The position numbers and the translations under genes are program-made. A model generated the notes under the pieces. The model did not search any database. It was not told the DNA's origin and was given only the letters and a program-made list of their open reading frames with translations. From the NCBI RefSeq assembly GCF_047511655.1, contig NC_133398.1, positions 108,020,332-108,084,331 of the forward strand: 64,000 bases of DNA, given 5' to 3'. This document shows, piece by piece, positions 48,838-62,251 of the stretch (positions are counted from its first letter, which is position 1; the number at the start of each line of letters is the position of its first letter). This DNA comes from Castor canadensis. Taxonomy: Eukaryota > Chordata > Mammalia > Rodentia > Castoridae.

Positions 48838-51800
48838 CTAATGTCCACATATGAGGGAGAACATACGGTTTTTGGTCTTTTGGGCCAGGCTAACCTCACT
48901 CAGAATGATGTTCTCCAGTTCCATCCATTTACCAGCGAATGATAACATTTCGTTCTTCTTCATGGCTGCATAGAATTCCATTGTGTATAGACACCACATT
49001 TTCTTAATCCATTTGTCTGTGCTGGGGCATCTTGGCTGTTTCCATAACTTGGCTATTGTGAATAGTGCCGCAATAAACATGGATGTGCAGGTGCCTCTGG
49101 AGTAACAGTCTTTTGGGTATATCCCCAAGAGTGGTATTGCTGGATCAAATGGTAGATCGATGTCTAGCTTTTTCAGTAGCCTCCAAATTTTTTTCCAGAG
49201 TGGTTGTACTAGTCTACATTCCCACCAACAGTGTAAGAGGGTTCCTTTTTCCCCGCATCCTCGCCAACACCTGTTGTTGGTGGTGTTGCTGATGATGGCT
49301 ATTCTAACAGGGGTGAGGTGGAATCTTAGTGTGGTTTTAATTTGCATTTCCTTTATTGCTAGAGATGGTGAGCATTTTTTCATGTGTTTTCTGGCCATTT
49401 GAATTTCTTCTTTTGAGAAAGTTCTGTTTAGTTCACATGCCCATTTCTTTATTGGTTCATTAGTTTTGGGAGAATTTAGTTTTTTTAAGTTCCCTGTATA
49501 TTCTGGTTATCAGTCCTTTGTCTGATGTATAATTGGCAAATATTTTCTCCCACTCTGTGGGTGTTCTCTTCAGTTTAGAGACCATTTCTTTTGATGAACA
49601 GAAGCTTTTTAGTTTTATGAGGTCCCATTTACCTATGCTATCTCTTAGTTGCTGTGCTGCTGGGGTTTCATTGAGAAAGTTCTTACCTATACCTACTAAC
49701 TCCAGAGTATTTCTTATTCTTTCTTGTATCAACTTAAGAGTTTGGGGTCTGATATTAAGATCCTTGATCCATTTTGAGTTAATCTTGGTATAGGGTGATA
49801 TACATGGATCTAGTTTCAATTTTTTGCAGACTGCTAACCAGTTTTCCCAGCAGTTTTTGTTGAAGAGGCTGCTATTTCTCCACCGTATATTTTTAGCTCC
49901 TTTGTCAAAGATAAGTTGCTCATAGTTGTGTGGCTTCATATCTGGATCCTCTATTCTGTTCCACTGGTCTTCATGTCTGTTTTTGTGCCAGTACCATGCT
50001 GTTTTTATTGTTATTGCTTTGTAATATAGTTTGAAGTCAGGTATTGTGATACCTCCTGCATTGTTCTTTTGACTGAGTATTGCCTTGGCTATTCGTGGCC
50101 TCTTGTGTTTCCATATAAATTTAACAGTAGATTTTTCAATCTCTTTAATGAATGTCATTGGAATTTTGATGGGAATTGCATTAAACATGTAGATTACTTT
50201 GGGGAGTATCGACATTTTTACTATGTTGATTCAACCAATCCATGAGCATGGGAGATCTCTCCACTTTCTATAGTCTTCCTCAATCTCTTTCTTCAGAAGT
50301 GTATAGTTTTCCTTGTAGAGGTCTTTCACATCTTTTGTTAGGTTTACACCTAGGTATTTGATTTTTTTTGAGGCTATTGTAAATGGAATTGTTTTCATAC
50401 ATTCTTTTTCTGTTTGCTCATTGTTAGTGTATAGAAATGCTAATGATTTTTCTATGTTGATTTTATATCCTGCTATCTTGCTATAGCTATTGATGATGTC
50501 TAGAAGCTTCTGAGTAGAGTTTTTTGGGTCTTTAAGGTATAGGATCATGTTGTCTGCAAATAGGGATATTTTGAGAGTTTCTTTACCTATTTGTATTCCT
50601 TTTATTCCTTCTTCTTGCCTAATTGCTCTGGCTAGGAATTCCAGTACTATGTTGAATAGGAGTGGAGATAGTGGGCATCCTTGTCTGATTCCTGATTTTA
50701 GAGGGAATGGTTTTAATTTTTCTCCGTTAATTATAATGCTGGCTGTAGGTTTGTCATATATAGCTTTTATAATGTTGAGGAACTTTCCTTCTATTCCTAG
50801 TTTTCTTAGAGCTTTTATCATGAAATGATGTTGGATCTTATCAAAGGCTTTTTCTGCATCTATTGAGATGATCAAGTGGTTTTTGTCTTTGCTTCTGTTA
50901 ATGTGGTTTATTACGTTTATTGATTTTCGTATGTTGAACCACCCCTGCATCCCTGGGATGAAGCCTACTTGGTCGTGGTGAATAATCTTTTTGATGTGTT
51001 GCTGAATTCGATTTGCCATTCTTTTGTTGAGGATTTTTGCATCAATGTTCATTAAGGAGATTGGCCTATAGTTCTCCATTTTGGAGGTGTCTTTGCCTGG
51101 TTTTGGGATAAGTGTAATACTGGCTTCATAAAATGTGTTTGGCAGTTTTCCTTCCCTTTCTATTTCATGGAACAGTTTAAGGAGGGTTGGTATCAGTTCT
51201 TCTTTAAAGGTCTGATAGAATTCAGCAGAGAATCCATCAGGTCCTGGACTTTTCTTTTTGGGGAGACTCTTGATTGCTGCTTCAATTTCATTTTGTGTTA
51301 TAGGTCTATTCAGGTGATTAATTTCCTCTTGGTTCAGTTTTGGATGATCATATGTATCTAGAAATCTGTCCATTTCTTTTAGATTTTCAAATCTATTTGA
51401 ATATAGGTTCTCAAAGTAGTCTCTGATGATTTCCTGGACTTCCATGGTGTTTGTTGTTATCTCCCCTTTTGCATTCCTAATTCTACTAATTTGGGTTTTT
51501 TCTCTCCTCATTTTAGTCAGGTTTGCCAGGGGTCTATCGATCTTGTTTATTTTTTCAAAGAACCAACTTTTTGTTTCATTAATTCTTTGTATGGTTTTTT
51601 TGGTTTCTATTTCGTTGATTTCAGCTCTTATTTTTATTATTTCTCTCCTTCTATTTGTTTTGGGATTTGCTTGTTCTTGTTTTTCTAGGAGTTTGAGATG
51701 TATCATTAGGTCATTGATTTGGGATCTTTCAATCTTTTTAATATATGCACTCATGGCTATAAACTTTCCTCTCAAGACTGCCTTAGCTGTGTCCCATAGG

Positions 51801-52657
51801 TTCCGTTAGGTTGTGTTTTCATTTTCATTGACTTCCAGGAACATTTTAATTTCCTCTTTTATTGCATCGATGATCCATTCTTCATTAAGTAATGAGTTAT
51901 TTAGTTTCCAGCTGTTTGCATGTTTTTTGTCTTTACTTTTGTTGTTGAGTTCTACTTTTACTGCATTGTGGTCAGATAGTATGCACGGTATTATTTCTAT
52001 TTTCTTATATTTGCTGAGGCTTGCTTTGTGCCCAAGGATATGATCTATTTTGGAGAAGGTTCCATGGGCTGCTGAGAAGAATGTATATTGTGTAGAGGTT
52101 GGATGAAATGTTCTGTAGACATCTACTAGGTCCACTTGATCTATTGCATATTTTAGATCTTGGATTTCTTTATTGAGTTTTTGTTTGGATGACCTATCTA
52201 TTGATGATAATGGAGTGTTAAAGTCTCCCACAACCACTGTGTTGGCGTTTATATATGCTTTTAGGTCTTTCAGGGTATGTTTGATGAAATTGGGTGCGTT
52301 GACATTGGGTGTGTACAGATTGATGATTATTATTTCCTTTTGGTCTATTTCCCCTTTTATTAGTATGGAATGTCCTTCTTTATCTTGTTTGATCAATGTA
52401 GGTTTGAAGTCTACTTTGTCAGAGATAAGTATTGCTACTCCTGCTTGTTTTTGGGGGCCATTGGCTTGGTAAATCTTCTTCCAGCCTTTCATCCTAAGCA
52501 TATGCTTATTTCTGTCGGTGAGATGAGTCTCCTGTAAGCAAAAAATTGTTGGATCTTCTTTTTTAATCCATTTTGTCAAACAGTGTCTTTTGATGGGTGA
52601 ATTAAGTCCATTAACATTAAGTGTTAGTACTGATAGGTATGTGGTGATTCCTGCCAT
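48838..52657 (-). pseudogene. L1 ORF2 (endonuclease/reverse transcriptase), broken
   Basis: About 1272 codons if read through its lesions, the normal ORF2p length. The endonuclease keeps N14, E43, D145, N147, D205, D229 and H230. RT motifs follow, including [15 protein letters not shown] and [17 protein letters not shown]. The C-terminus keeps the CX3CX7HX4C motif (CWRGC...HCWWEC). Lesions: TAA at residue 284 (51806-51808, one change from Tyr TAC); TGA at residue 809 (50231-50233, one change from Arg AGA); an extra A in a 7-A run (about 49480-49486) that shifts the frame near residue 1057; and FADD altered to FADN (residue 703, codon 50549-50551), losing the second catalytic Asp. Any one of these should abolish ORF2p activity in cis. 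Confidence 0.95.
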
Positions 52658-52707
52658 TTAGTTATCTTAGTTGTTTGAAGGTTTGATTGTGTGTACCTAA
52701 CTTGATG

Positions 52708-53910
52708 TTACTCTCTACTGTCTTGCTTTTTCTTATCCTGTGGTTTGGTGCTGTCTGCCTTTTCATGGTTAAGTTGGGTGTCACTTTCTGTGTGCAGGAT
52801 CCCTTGCAGAATCTTTTGTAATGGTGGCTTTGTGGTCACATATTGTTTTAGTTTCTGCTTATCATGGAAGACTTTTATTGCTCCATCTATTTTGAATGAT
52901 AGCTTTGCTGGGTAGAGTATCCTGGGGTTGAAGTTATTTTCATTCAGTGCCCAGAAGATCTCACCCCACGCTCTTCTTGCTTTTAATGTTTCTGTTGAGA
53001 AGTCTGCTGTGATTTTGATGGGTTTACCTTTGTATGTTGCTTGTTTTTTCTCTCTTACAGCCTTCAATATTCTTTCCTTAGTTTCTGAACTTGTTGTTTT
53101 AATGATGATATGTCGTGGAGTAGTTCTATTTTGATCTGGTCTGTTTGGTGTCCTGGAGGCCTCTTGCATCTGTATGGGAATATCTTTCTCTAGATTTGGG
53201 AAATTTTCCGTTATTATTTTGTTGAATATATTATGCATTCCCTTCGCTTGCACCTCTTCTCCTTCTTCGATGCCCATGATTCTCAAGTTTGGTCTTTTGA
53301 TGGAGTCAGTGAGTTCTTGCATTTTCTTTTCACAGGTCTTGAGTTGTTTAATTAATAGTTCTTCAGTTTTTCCTTTAATTACCATTTCATCTTCAAGTTC
53401 TGAGATTCTGTCTTCTGTTTGTTCTATTCTGCTGGATTGGCCTTCTGTTTTGTTTTGCAGTTCTGTTTTGTTCTTTTTTCTGAGGTTTTCCATATCCTGG
53501 CTGTTTTCTTCTTTATTGTTGTTTATTTTTGTCCTGAGTTCATTTATCCATTTATTCATTGTGTTCTCTCTTTCACTTTGGTGTTTATACAGTGCTTCTA
53601 TGGTTTCCTTTATTTTTTCTTTTGCTTTTTCAAATTCTCTATTTTTATTGTCTTGGAATTTCTTGATTGTCTCCTGTACATTTTGGTTGACCCTATCCAG
53701 TATCATCTCTATAAAATTCTCATTGAGTACTTGTAGTATGTCTCCTTTTAAATTATTCTTGTGAGCTTCATTGGGTCCTTTGGCATAGTTTATCTTCATT
53801 TTGTTGGAGTCTGGATCTGAGTTTCTGTTCTCTTCATTCCCCTCTGGTTCCTGTACTAATTTTTTGCTGTGCGGAAACTGGTTTCCTTGTTTTTTCTGTC
53901 TTCCTGTCAT
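52708..53910 (-). CDS. L1 ORF1 (nucleic-acid chaperone), intact
   Basis: A 400-codon frame starting at the ATG at 53910 with A at -3. The frame is open further upstream, but that part is 5' UTR. ORF1p trimers coat L1 RNA in cytoplasmic particles and act as nucleic-acid chaperones. Here a basic N-terminal segment is followed by a long coiled coil (about residues 60-200, many E/K/N heptads). An RRM domain (about 205-300, with RPNLRIMGIEEGEE) comes next, then a C-terminal domain (about 300-370, with NNFNPRILYPAKLSF). There is no stop or frameshift. It could in principle act in trans if expressed. Confidence 0.93.
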   Translation of the reverse strand: MTGRQKKQGNQFPHSKKLVQEPEGNEENRNSDPDSNKMKINYAKGPNEAHKNNLKGDILQVLNENFIEMILDRVNQNVQETIKKFQDNKNREFEKAKEKIKETIEALYKHQSERENTMNKWINELRTKINNNKEENSQDMENLRKKNKTELQNKTEGQSSRIEQTEDRISELEDEMVIKGKTEELLIKQLKTCEKKMQELTDSIKRPNLRIMGIEEGEEVQAKGMHNIFNKIITENFPNLEKDIPIQMQEASRTPNRPDQNRTTPRHIIIKTTSSETKERILKAVREKKQATYKGKPIKITADFSTETLKARRAWGEIFWALNENNFNPRILYPAKLSFKIDGAIKVFHDKQKLKQYVTTKPPLQKILQGILHTESDTQLNHEKADSTKPQDKKKQDSRE

Positions 53911-55205
53911 TGTCCTTGGTGTTGTTACTGTCCCTGTACTGTGTGTAATTAAGTATTTTCTAGCTTGTAATAATAACAATGGTAATATTGAGAATGGAAG
54001 AGTGAGCTGAGATGGAAAGCAAGAAGTTAAAGAAAAGGGGAAAACAAATATACAGACAAGAGGGAGAAAGCAGAACAAGGTATCAGACAAGAGAGTTTCA
54101 AAGGTATAAACAGGGAGTGTTAGTGTGCTAATCAACAGTAAGCTGAACAGACAATAGAGAGACAGAGAGAGGATTGAAAATCAAAGATAAAAAAAATAAA
54201 AAATAAGTACATGAAAGTAATATCTATATATAAAAATGAATTAAAATAAAATGGAAAATAGAAAATTAAAAAAAAAAACCAAAAAACTTCCAAGTTTATA
54301 TGCAATGCAATTTCAGTCTTAATAATTTGGATGTCCGTCTCAATCTCCAGTCCTGAAGTTGCAGGTGTAATTCGGTTGTTCTCTCATCAAAGGTAGGGAG
54401 AAAAAGAAAAAAAGGCGTCTGGAGGCAGTTCTGAGAGTGGTATCTGCAACTGTGGCTTGCCTGCCTGCTGCTCTCAGCCTGTAGCTGGTGGCGTTATTTA
54501 TGCAGATCTCTGGGGTGAGCTTAGCACTCACCTGGTCCCACAGGCTTTGTTTGCTCAGAGTTCTCCTGTGCGGAGGCCTCTGCCACAGCCTTTCCCCTTT
54601 CCAAGCACTGGGAAAGGTGACACTGCCCCGCGTTGTCAGGCCTGCGTGTTTATTTACAGTTCACGTGGGAAGTGGGTCTTCCCTCCTCTCACAAGCGTCC
54701 CCGCTCCTGGTTGCTGGGCGCGCCCCGCTCCCTCCAGAGCCTCTCCAGCCCGCCCGGCTCGTTTATTTACAGTCCCGGGAAGGCTTCCCTTCCCCCAATC
54801 TTCAGCGCTCAGGGCGCCCCACCCTCTTTCCAACGTGTCTTAACTGTTCTTATTGCTTAGTACTCAGTTTCTCTTTTTTTCCCGGGTGGAGGTCAGTCTG
54901 TCCAGAGGGCTATGCTGCTCTGGCCCAGGCTTGTCTGTGGGGGAACCGCGGTACCGCGAAGCTCACCTGGTCCGCGTCTTCCCAAGCCGTATGGGCGCCG
55001 GCCCCTGGCGGCCCGGGGGCCTCCTCGGTTCTCCGTTTAACGTGAAGTGGAGATTCTCTGCACCGGCTGGAGATGTGGAGGGGTCAAAGTTATGCCTTTT
55101 CTCGGTGATTATACCTGCAAAGTGTGTCTCCAGCGTCTCTCCAAGATTTCACTATAGGAGGGTCGCTTTCTGCTTCCTCCCTCTAGCCGCCATCTTGGAA
55201 TTCCT
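53911..55205 (-). promoter_or_regulatory. L1 5' UTR / internal promoter with CpG-rich start
   Basis: About 1.3 kb between the 5' end of the L1 and ORF1. The first 700 bp (about 54500-55190) is G+C- and CpG-rich, unlike the AT-rich surroundings, as expected of an L1 internal RNA polymerase II promoter and methylation target. The remainder towards ORF1 is A/T-rich. Confidence 0.85.
55186..55197 (-). promoter_or_regulatory. YY1-type site at the L1 5' end
   Basis: The plus strand reads GCCGCCATCTTG, so the L1 sense strand reads CAAGATGGCGGC, the canonical YY1 core, within 20 bp of the element's 5' end. In human L1 a YY1 site at this position sets the transcription start. Confidence 0.8.
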
Positions 55206-55223
55206 CTCATAAGACTATTTTTT
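55206..55223. repeat. Right copy of the L1 target-site duplication
   Basis: CTCATAAGACTATTTTTT, identical to 48292-48309. Confidence 0.93.
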
Positions 55224-56837
55224 CTCTTTTACCTCTAACCTTAATTCAAATTAGTAAGGAAAATTTTCAACAATAGACTTTATTTTTCCTGCTCATAGGA
55301 ATCTGTCTCTTGTTTAATGTCATAATTCCTGCAACAGTTTTGTACTTGAAATTTCCTGAGATATGTATATTGTGAATAGAACACATTTTCTTAAATATGT
55401 TTGTCCTATCATTTCCTTTTATTTATTTCAAAAGAGGTAGAGACTTTCAAATGTATCAGAACTTACCAAAACCAATTTCCTTGTGTTTCAAGACCTCTAT
55501 TATCTGATTTCTTTAGTTAATAACCTGAGTCTCTTTGTTTTAGAAATCAAACTTGCACAACTTGTTAGTTTTGGCTTTCATATATTTGAACACATGGCTT
55601 TTAGCTCAGGACATATATAGTCAAACAAATGCATGAAAATATTCAAGTTATAATCTTGCTATGAATATATTGTCTCTGTATCAGGTCTTAGACCAGCCTA
55701 AACCCAGCTTCATTTAAAACACTATATGATATAGGATTACAGCAGTTAGTCTCAAAGCAGATTATTTTTGGACTTCAGCATTATAACAGATTTTTTTCTA
55801 CTTTTGTACCACACATAACATATGCAAATCATTTGTCATCAGATAAACTCAAATTTATCTTCAAATTAATATTTCCTTAACTAGTAAATCAATTGCTATG
55901 TGATTTATTAATTTTGCACTTTCCAGACAGTTAAAGGCCAGCACAATAATTGTCAAATATTTTCAATTCATATTGAGGATTGCTTTTTATATACTTTGGG
56001 ACATATTTAAATATGTCCCAAATATGATGAGAAAATTGACTCATCATCTGATTTTATAGTTGACTACATACATGAAGATGCTACATGATGGAAGATGGGA
56101 GCTCAAGGTGAAGAGAAAACAACATCTTTGGGGGTCAATAAGGAATGTGTCACTTTCTCAAAAGAACTAGGAGTTGGGATACCTTTTTTTAAATTTTGTT
56201 TTTCTTTTTAATTAACTTATTCATGTATAATTTCATCTTATATCTTGAGTTTTTAGGTACACAATAAAATTTTGCTACAGTCGGATAATACCTTAACTGA
56301 GCTTAATTTTCTTGCCTTATAAAGGAGCATAATTTTGATCTCTGTGGCTTTGGATAGGGGAAGGCATGATAAAATAAGGCATGAAGAATTATATATGGCG
56401 ACTAGATCCATGGTAAGAAGCTTAGGTCAAGCAGAATCATGTAGTAGAAAAATGAATTTTCAACTCTGGTGAAAAAAAAGAGCTCATATTAGGTTCATCA
56501 TGTCTAAATACTATAACTTAAAAACACTTTTTATTTAATAGTATGATCCATGATTTCTCTTTCAAAGTAGAAAGTTGGACTTACATGAAAATACGCTTAT
56601 GTGTATGCATATCAGTACATATACATCTTGATAGAGTCAATTGGTGCTGTAGACAAGACTCCTTCTGTACTTATTGTTAAGTACTCCAAGTTATTTTAGT
56701 CAATTTGTGGGAGTGCCACAGAAAGTGTCCAATTAAATACATAACCACAAATTGTCATCCATAACTTTTCTGCTTTCCTCAATTGGTTATATTGAAGAAC
56801 ATAATACCTCTACTTTCTATTTCAGAGTAATATAGAA
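55224..56837. other. Non-coding stretch, nothing recognised
   Basis: AT-rich sequence without family signatures. It was continuous with the DNA left of 48292 before the L1 inserted. Confidence 0.45.
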
Positions 56838-56936
56838 GAATAGAGGTATGGCTCAAGCAGTAGAGTACTTGCTTTGCAATCACAAAGCCTTGGGGTCAAA
56901 CATCACTAGCACTAAAAGAATAAGAATAATATAGAA
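56828..56936 (+). mobile_element. tRNA-derived SINE with 10-bp target-site duplication
   Basis: The body at 56838-56926 contains 'ggtatggctcaagcagtaga' and 'gtacttgctttgcaatcaca', with a diverged B-box side 'ggggtcaaacatcac'. It is flanked by identical TAATATAGAA at 56828-56837 and 56927-56936. Confidence 0.8.
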
Positions 56937-57235
56937 AATACCAGTAGCCATGCAACACCCACACACTATAAAAAAGGATTTTGAGGGAGTCTTGCCTATT
57001 AATGTTGGATAAAATGTTATACTCTCAGAAAAAGAACATAAACATGAAGAACATTGGGCTACAAAATCTTAACTATTTAAAATGAAAAAATTATTTCTTA
57101 CAAAATCTTATCTATCCAAAAATAAAACTGAAACCAATGTTAATGGCAAACTATGGCTAGAATTTTTATCCTGAAAAACAATGTTTCCTACTGATGTGCA
57201 AACCCACATCAAAAGGTGAATATTCTTCAGTTCAA

Positions 57236-57330
57236 GCTGGTGGAGTGGCTCAAGTGGTAGAGCACCTGCTTAGTAAGCATGAGGTCCTGAGTTCAAACCC
57301 CAGGTACCACCAAAAAGGAAAAAGAAAAAA
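57236..57330 (+). mobile_element. tRNA-derived SINE, plus strand
   Basis: 'gctggtggagtggctcaagt', 'ggtagagcacctgcttagta', 'gaggtcctgagttcaaaccc' and an A-rich tail. Both Pol III boxes are well preserved. No clear flanking duplication was found. Confidence 0.9.
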
Positions 57331-57409
57331 TCAAAATTTTCATATTCTTTGGTTAATAATTCTGAAAGAAATGTATTACTTACAAATGCTCTTTGAAATT
57401 TTCCTCATC

Positions 57410-58020
57410 CATGAAGAAGAATGAAATCTTATCTTTCGCAAGTAAATGGATGGAATTGGAGAACATCATTCTGAGCAAGATTAGCCAGGCTCAGAAGACC
57501 AAAAATTGTATGTTCTGCCTCATATGCAGACTTTAGATCTAGGGCAAATACAGAAAACTGGTTGGACATGGGTCACATAATAAGGGGAGAGCACATACAG
57601 GAAGTATGGGGATAGGTAAGAAACCCAAAACATGAAAGTATTTCATGTCCCCACTGCAGAGGAGCTAATACAGAAACCTTAAAGTGATAGAGGTCAATAT
57701 GAGAAGGGGATCAGGAACTAGTGAAAAGGTTAGTTAGAGATGAATCAACTTGGGATGTAACACATTTGTATGTGGAAGCAATGTTAGGAATCTCTCTATG
57801 TAACTGTCCTTATCTCAGGTAGCAAAAATACTTTGTATTTCTTATTATTGCTTATGTTTTCTCTTCAATAAAATTAGAGATAAGGGCAGAACGGGTTCTG
57901 CCTGTAAGCAAGGGGGGATGAGGGGAGAAGGTAGGGATGGGGAGTAGGGGGGAAGAAATGGCCCAAACAATGTATGCACATGTGAATAAATGAATTTAAA
58001 AAAAACAAAAACAAAAACAA
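57410..58020 (+). mobile_element. 5'-truncated L1 3' end, plus strand
   Basis: It begins at the end of ORF2 ('catgaagaagaatgaaatct', 'aatggatggaattggagaac') and runs through the 3' UTR with a G-rich tract (57905-57955) to an A-rich tail (57993-58020). Possible target-site duplication: 'caaatgctctttga' (57383-57396) versus 'caaatgctccttga' (58018-58031). There are about 14 extra bases between the left copy and the L1 start. Confidence 0.9.
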
Positions 58021-58389
58021 ATGCTCCTTGACTTACCATACAGTTACATCCCAACTAACCCACTGTAAGCTGAAAATATCATGAGTCAAATATGTATGTG
58101 TTAACATCTATCCTACCTACCAAACATCAGAGTTTACTGTAGCCTAGCTAATCAATGCTCGAAATATTTGCACTACTCTTAAGTTGGAAAAAGTTATTTT
58201 TAAAAAAGCCTATTTTATAATGAAGTGCTGAATATCTCATGTAATTTATGCACCTAAAATGAAAACTAGGATGGTTGTACAGGCAAACTTTCACCCTATT
58301 TCAAAGTCAACATATCATAGTCAAACTGTCATAAGTTGGCGATGATCTAAATACGAGTTTAAAAAAAAGAAAGAAAAAGGTTGCATAAT

Positions 58390-58915
58390 CATGTACAGAG
58401 GTAGCTTACAGAACTGTCCAACTATGGATATGGAAAAAAGGTATAAATATCAAGGTACAAGAAATATGAAGGTCTCCAAACAGATTAAATCTAAACAATC
58501 CAATAATAAGACATATTGTAATCACAAAGTAGAAAGTCAAAAAAGGAAAGAAAGGATCCCACTGAAAGCACCACAAGGAAAGGAAATATATCACATACAA
58601 AGGATTCCAAAAAGGATCTGATTGGACTTCACAGTAGAAACTTTATAGGCCAGGAGACTGCAAAGTAGTCATCAAAATTAAGTAAACATAAAGACTTTCT
58701 CAGATAAGCAAAAGCCAAGGAAGTTCATCACTTGACCTATCTCATAAGAAATGCTAGCTGAAGGAAAAGGTTACTTAACAACTTAAAAGCATTCAACAGT
58801 ATGAAACTTACTGGAAAAAGCATGTATGTAGTCACACTCCAAAAAATGTAATAATGTGGAGTATAAATCACTTATATGCTAGAATGAAGTGTAAAAGACA
58901 ATGGTATTAAAAATA
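58390..58915 (+). mobile_element. Ancient L1 (L1M-like) ORF1 3' region, plus strand
   Basis: 'aggccaggagactgcaaagt', 'ctttctcagataagcaaaag' and 'ccaaggaagttcatcac' resemble the end of ORF1 in old mammalian L1s. 'gtattaaaaataact' at the end resembles the inter-ORF linker. Highly diverged, no open frame. Confidence 0.6.
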
Positions 58916-59812
58916 ACTGAACCATCCTCAGAGAAATGCAAGCCAAAACCACAGTGAGACATGGCCTTACACATGCTTAAATGACTAATATGAAAAAGCT
59001 GAAAGATAACAAGTGTTTGTGAGGATGTGAAGAAAAGGAAACTTTTTACACTGTTGGTGGGGTTATAAATTAGAAACTCATGGGAAATTGTAAGATGGTT
59101 CTTCAGAAAAATCATTTCTTCAACATAGAATTATAATATGATCAAGCATTTCTACTTCTAAATATACATCCAAAGGAAATGAAATCAGCATTTTGAAAGG
59201 ACATCTGTTTCCCCTAATTCACTGCAGCAATATCCACAATAGAAAAAATATATCATCACACTAAGATCAGACAAGTGTCCATCATTGGATGAATGAATAA
59301 AGAAAATGTGCACATATATGCATATGTATGCACACATACATTGAGCTATACAATTCATCTTTAAAAAAGAAGAAAACCCTATAATTTCCAACCACAGGTA
59401 TAAACCTGGCTGACAGAGAGACAAGTACTACATTACCTCCTTTATATGAAGCATCCAAACAGTTGGAGTTCATGGAAGCAGAGAGTAGAATGGTGGTTAT
59501 ACCAAGGCTTAAGGGGCTTAAGGTTGGAGAGTTGTTCATCAAAAGATGCAAAATTTCAGTTAGGAAGAATAGGCTCAACAGGTCTGTTGTATATTGTGGT
59601 GACTAGAGTTAATAAAAATTTATGCTCTTGAAAATAACTAATTGAGTAAATTTTGTATGTGCTTACCAAAAAAAGCAGATAAGTATGTAAAGTAAGGCAT
59701 ATGATAATTAGCCCAATGGGGCCATTCCAAAATATATACATATTTCAAAATATGTTGTATGTGATAAACATACATAATTTTTAAAATAAATTTTAAAAGC
59801 AGTTCTGAGGAA
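58916..59812 (+). mobile_element. Ancient L1 (L1M-like) ORF2 C-terminus and 3' UTR, plus strand
   Basis: It starts at 'cagagaaatgcaagccaaaa' and continues with 'ttttacactgttggtggggt', 'atccacaatagaaaa' and 'agtgtccatcattggatgaa'. A 3' UTR with 'gtggtgactagagttaataa' follows. It directly follows the ORF1-like part in the same orientation, so most of ORF2 is missing: either one internally deleted copy or two adjacent copies. Confidence 0.75.
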
Positions 59813-62239
<2,427 letters not shown>

Positions 62240-62251
62240 GAAAATGTAGGC
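62240..62251. repeat. Right target-site duplication of the DDT retrocopy
   Basis: GAAAATGTAGGC directly after the A tail. Confidence 0.9.

Larger units (their letters stand above)
48310..55205 (-). mobile_element. Near full-length LINE-1, minus strand
   Basis: All L1 parts are present on the minus strand: 5' UTR (55205-53911), ORF1 (53910-52708), a 50-nt spacer, ORF2 (52657-48838), then a 3' UTR with a G-rich tract and an A-rich tail. The element is about 6.9 kb, the usual full length. An identical 18-bp duplication flanks it, marking a single recent target-primed insertion. ORF1 is open, but ORF2 is broken in several places, so the copy is not autonomous. Confidence 0.97.

Noticed and set aside
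53174-53764. 196-codon plus-strand frame over L1 ORF1
   Set aside because: Hydrophobic translation of the antisense of a lysine/glutamate/asparagine-rich coding sequence; a shadow of ORF1.
54457-55212. Plus-strand frames of 119-185 codons in the GC-rich region
   Set aside because: They lie antisense in the CpG-rich L1 5' UTR, where stop codons are rare by composition.
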